Positions 61,729 through 64,000 of a DNA stretch of 64,000 nt are shown here, one piece after another. A program made the translations under genes and the position numbers. How positions within the stretch are numbered: position 1 is the first letter of the stretch; each line of letters opens with the position of its first letter. This DNA comes from Inquilinus limosus. GTDB taxonomy: Bacteria > Pseudomonadota > Alphaproteobacteria > DSM-16000 > Inquilinaceae. Under the pieces are notes generated by a model. That model worked only from the letters and a program-made list of their open reading frames with translations, was not told where the DNA came from and ran no database searches. The stretch is from contig NZ_NHON01000008.1 of assembly GCF_002195995.1 (NCBI RefSeq), positions 1 to 64,000 of the forward strand, given 5' to 3'.

Positions 61729-62751
61729 ATGTTTGATCGTCCGTCCGAATCGCGATCCGAACACCCGATGCCCCGGCAGCCCCCGCCGCGGCCCGCCGGC
61801 GACTTGGTCAGCGAGCTGCTGCTGGGCATGCGGCTGTTCGGGGTGAACTACCGCCGCATCGCCATCGCGCCGCCCTTCGGCATCGGCTTCGGCACCGTCC
61901 CGGGCCGGGCCCAGTTCCACTTCGTCGCCCGCGGCCCGGTGGTGCTGCGCACCGCCGACGGGACGCTGCACACCCTCCAGTCCGGCGACGCCGTGCTGCT
62001 GCCGCGCGGCGGGCCGCACGAGGTGCTGTCCGCGCCCGACCAGGCCAGCCGCGACATTGCCAGCTTCGAGGGCGAGACGCTGTGCCAGAGCGTCCGCATC
62101 ATCCGCGCCTGCCCGGAGGGCTGCGAGCCGGGCTCCGGCATGCTGATCTTCAGCGGCTGCATGGAGTTCGACCTCGGCGGCATGCACCCGCTGGTGGCGC
62201 TGATGCCGGAGGTGATGCTGGTCGGCACGCTGCTGAACCGCTACCCCGAGATCCTGCCGATGCTGGAGGCGATGGCGCGCGAGGCCTGCGACGAGCGCGC
62301 CGGCTTCGCCGCGATCCTGTCGCGGCTGGCCGATGTCGTCTCCGCCTCCATCGTCCGCGGCTGGGTCGAATGCGGCTGCGGCGAGGCCAAGGGCTGGATC
62401 GAGGCGCTGCGCGACCCGCGGCTGGGCCGGGTCATCGCCGCCATGCACCGCGACCCCGGCCGGGACTGGACGGTGGCCGAGCTGGCGGCGGAGATGGGCG
62501 CCTCCCGCTCGGTCTTCGCCGAGCGCTTCCTGGCCGTCACCGGCCTGACGCCGCTGCGCTATGTCGCCGACCTGCGCATGCGCCTGGCCGCGCAGTGGAT
62601 CGGCCGCGACCGGATGCCGATCGAGGCCGCGGCCCACCGCCTGGGCTACGGCTCGCAGGCGGCGTTCAGCCGCGCCTTCAAGCGGGTGATCGGCCGGCCG
62701 CCCGGGGCGGTCCGCACCGTCCCCGCCACCGGCCAGACATTCGAGCTGTAG
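61729..62751 (+). CDS. AraC-family transcriptional regulator (cupin-type sensor)
   Basis: A 340-residue regulator (327 if ATG 61768, MPRQPPPRP, is the start). The N-terminal cupin-like domain has FHFVARGPVVLRT and LLPRGGPHEVLSA. The middle holds several Cys (CPEGCEPGSG, ECGCGEAK), and the C-terminal double helix-turn-helix has VAELAAEMGASRSVFAERF and AAHRLGYGSQAAFSRAFKR. Such regulators typically activate a divergent exporter, here the MFS gene. The spacer contains tgcagtgcagcataaggtagg but no clear -35/-10 pair. Confidence 0.9.
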   Translation: MFDRPSESRSEHPMPRQPPPRPAGDLVSELLLGMRLFGVNYRRIAIAPPFGIGFGTVPGRAQFHFVARGPVVLRTADGTLHTLQSGDAVLLPRGGPHEVLSAPDQASRDIASFEGETLCQSVRIIRACPEGCEPGSGMLIFSGCMEFDLGGMHPLVALMPEVMLVGTLLNRYPEILPMLEAMAREACDERAGFAAILSRLADVVSASIVRGWVECGCGEAKGWIEALRDPRLGRVIAAMHRDPGRDWTVAELAAEMGASRSVFAERFLAVTGLTPLRYVADLRMRLAAQWIGRDRMPIEAAAHRLGYGSQAAFSRAFKRVIGRPPGAVRTVPATGQTFEL

Positions 62752-63071
62752 ATCGCGTCGACCGCCGCGTCGGTGACCTGCCGCGTCATCGCCGTGCCGC
62801 CGGCATCCGGATCCCGGCGCCGGCCACCGGCTCGATCGTGCGCATCAGCCGTCCGGCAAGCGAGCCGCCAATCCTAGAAGAAATGAGGATTTTGTTCTTA
62901 TTTTTCTATACATCATAATATTGATGCGCTGGAGAGGCATGAATTATGGTGTGATTAATAATCGAAGAAAAAATGTATCTAAAATTTACTGATGCCTGCG
63001 CCAATGATTGCCAGTCGCTGTGGTGTCTGCCGGCGGAGGCTGTGTGATGGTTTCACCATGGAGGCGATTTG
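62752..63071. other. Intergenic region with AT-rich island
   Basis: Between the AraC stop and the hotdog-like gene the first ~120 bp is GC-rich and uninformative. From ~62876 to 62996 the composition turns strongly AT-rich (gttcttatttttctatacatcataatattg and similar). Such a change is seen in only two other places in the window (5340-5459 and 17457-17597), each upstream of an unusual secreted or unknown gene. Confidence 0.6.
62939..62992 (+). CDS. Possible 17-residue micro-ORF
   Basis: ATG 62939 is preceded by ggagaggc at good ribosome-binding distance and reads MNYGVINNRRKNVSKIY before a TGA at 62990. It lies in the AT-rich island 80 bp before the hotdog-like gene. It could be a leader peptide, or chance. 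No homologue is known to me. Confidence 0.25.
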   Translation: MNYGVINNRRKNVSKIY

Positions 63072-63923
63072 ATGCCGCGGTTGGACATCTCGACGATCTG
63101 TGATCGCATTGCCGTACAGGCACCGTATTTCGCCTTCGGCGAGCTGGAAGGCCTTGCGGACGGGGCCGTCCGCGGCGTCTTCGCTTCGGAGCAGACGGCC
63201 GGCTACGAGCGCGGGCCGGTCGCCTCGGCCGAGATCGGGCGGCATCTCGCCATCCTCGGCTCCTGCGCCGCCGTGGCCGGGCGGGCGACGGAACGCATCT
63301 ACTACCTCGCGACCAGGGCGCGCTTCAGCACCCTCGATGGCGCCCAGCCGAGGGAGACCGGGCGGATCTTCGAGGCGACCGCCGAGACGGTGAGCCACGA
63401 CCGGCGTTCCCTGAGAGCGCAGGCGATCGTGTCGGACGGCAAGCCGTTCGCCCATCTGCACTGCGACTACCAGGCCTTGCCGGAACGGGTGTTCACGCGG
63501 CTGTTCCAGGATTACCGGGCCGAGGAGGCCGCTGCCGCGGACGGGTCTCCTTACCGGGAGCCGATCCCGCTGGAATTCGACGCGCCGCAGGCGCTGTCGC
63601 TCGCGGCGCGCAGCCAGCCCCTGGCGCCGGCCCGGTGCGCCGGCCATTTTCCCGGCTATCCGGCCTGGCCGGTCGCGATCATCGCCGAAACCATCGCCCA
63701 GGTGGTGAGCCGTCTCCTGCACCACATCCTGGGCCAGGAATCCGAGTATTCCGTGGTCCGGACCGACATCGCGGCGCTCAAGCTCGTTCCCGCCGCCGTG
63801 CCGCTGTCGTTCCACGCCGACTGCGTTTCGGCCTCACGCACCCTGTCGCATTACGTCTTCTCCGCGCGGGTGATGTGGGGCGAGGAGGTCGTCGCCACTC
63901 TGGACACCGAGCTGCGCGTGTAG
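63072..63923 (+). CDS. Double-hotdog-like protein (dehydratase-type signature)
   Basis: A 283-residue protein with a perfect GGAGG site seven bases before ATG 63072. The C-terminal half (residues ~185-283) has CAGHFPGYPAWPVAIIAETI, close to the FabA/FabZ active-site pattern GHFPGxP...E with a His and a Glu. The N-terminal half has a helix-like ASAEIGRHLAILGSCAAVAG and YYLATRARFS, which fits a second hotdog fold. Such double-hotdog proteins act on acyl-thioesters in fatty-acid or polyketide-like pathways. No acyl carrier or synthase gene is visible in the window, and the specific role is unknown. Confidence 0.75.
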   Translation: MPRLDISTICDRIAVQAPYFAFGELEGLADGAVRGVFASEQTAGYERGPVASAEIGRHLAILGSCAAVAGRATERIYYLATRARFSTLDGAQPRETGRIFEATAETVSHDRRSLRAQAIVSDGKPFAHLHCDYQALPERVFTRLFQDYRAEEAAAADGSPYREPIPLEFDAPQALSLAARSQPLAPARCAGHFPGYPAWPVAIIAETIAQVVSRLLHHILGQESEYSVVRTDIAALKLVPAAVPLSFHADCVSASRTLSHYVFSARVMWGEEVVATLDTELRV

Positions 63924-63942
63924 TCGGCCGCCGCGGCGGTCC

Positions 63943-64000
63943 TCAGTTCGCCCGCATGCGGAACAGCCGGCCCGGCCGCGCCGCGCCCAGCGCCCGGCCG
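63943..64000 (-). CDS. C-terminal end of a leftward gene (truncated by window)
   Basis: A frame entering from the right edge reads ...GRALGAARPGRLFRMRAN and stops at 63943-63945. Codon use matches real genes in this genome, but only ~18 residues are visible, so neither function nor even coding status is certain. It is convergent with the hotdog-like gene, 19 bp away. Confidence 0.45.
   Translation of the reverse strand, partial: GRALGAARPGRLFRMRAN

Noticed and set aside
61768-62751. Shorter start for the AraC regulator as the only option
   Set aside because: Neither ATG has a strong ribosome-binding site. I kept the longer one but noted the alternative.

Overview
The window is very GC-rich and densely coded. 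It has short intergenic gaps, many ATGA or GTGA start/stop overlaps, and several small families of dispersed palindromic repeats. Gene content (PccA, MaeB, isovaleryl-CoA dehydrogenase, Lrp/LysE pair, PF10119-type methyltransferase, BMP-type nucleoside transporter, many ABC importers) fits a free-living heterotrophic alphaproteobacterium, probably Rhodospirillales (Azospirillum/Inquilinus-like). That placement is inference; no rRNA or other clear phylogenetic marker is present. I see no transposase, integrase, phage gene, CRISPR array or replication origin, so this looks like chromosome.

Layout. 1-5140: a truncated secreted protein with an exact 120-bp tandem duplication, divergent lysE/lrp, pccA, then a tightly coupled run of lipoprotein, HEPN-like protein, acylphosphatase and Nudix hydrolase. 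5141-12583: palindromic repeat, a lipoprotein plus metzincin protease pair, a methyltransferase, an ABC-F ATPase, a CcdA fragment followed by intact ccdAB, and lipB. 12644-16947: tRNA-Leu(GAG), maeB, mgtE and a small hypothetical gene. 16948-20292: an AT-rich island followed by an 825-residue RTX protein whose first ~540 residues are almost entirely Leu/Gly/Asp repeats, with its own terminator. 20348-28279: ivd, a three-repeat secreted protein, a BMP-type ABC transporter (binding protein, ATPase, two permeases) and a glycosyltransferase-like gene. 28304-37285: alpha/beta-hydrolase plus acyl-CoA dehydrogenase, opgC, a peroxiredoxin-like/disulfide-reductase pair divergent from a LysR gene, a small lipoprotein and a DUF899 protein. 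37384-40540: Sua5 with a FAD-linked hydroxyacid dehydrogenase, and a ParA-like ATPase. 40556-49171: LysR regulator divergent from an oligopeptide-type ABC operon that ends in a CocE/NonD hydrolase. 49322-54441: a leftward operon (GntR/FCD regulator, RpiB-type isomerase, GarR-type reductase, polar-amino-acid-type ABC transporter). 54633-60420: the divergent amino-sugar cassette (NanE, family-1 sugar ABC importer without its own ATPase, RpiR regulator, ROK kinase). 60436-64000: MFS exporter, AraC regulator, an AT-rich gap, a double-hotdog-like protein and the end of a leftward gene.

How the genes work together. Much of the window is nutrient capture: four importers (BMP/nucleoside, oligopeptide, polar-solute, amino-sugar), most next to a local regulator and catabolic enzymes. 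The carbon from branched-chain amino acids and acyl-CoAs would be handled by ivd, pccA and the acyl-CoA dehydrogenase. The most unusual features are the Leu/Gly RTX protein, palindromic elements that have entered or extended protein-coding genes (ABC ATPase 3' end, binding-protein signal peptide, hydrolase C-terminus), a stand-alone CcdA C-terminal domain next to ccdAB, and an uncharacterised lipoprotein-metzincin pair.
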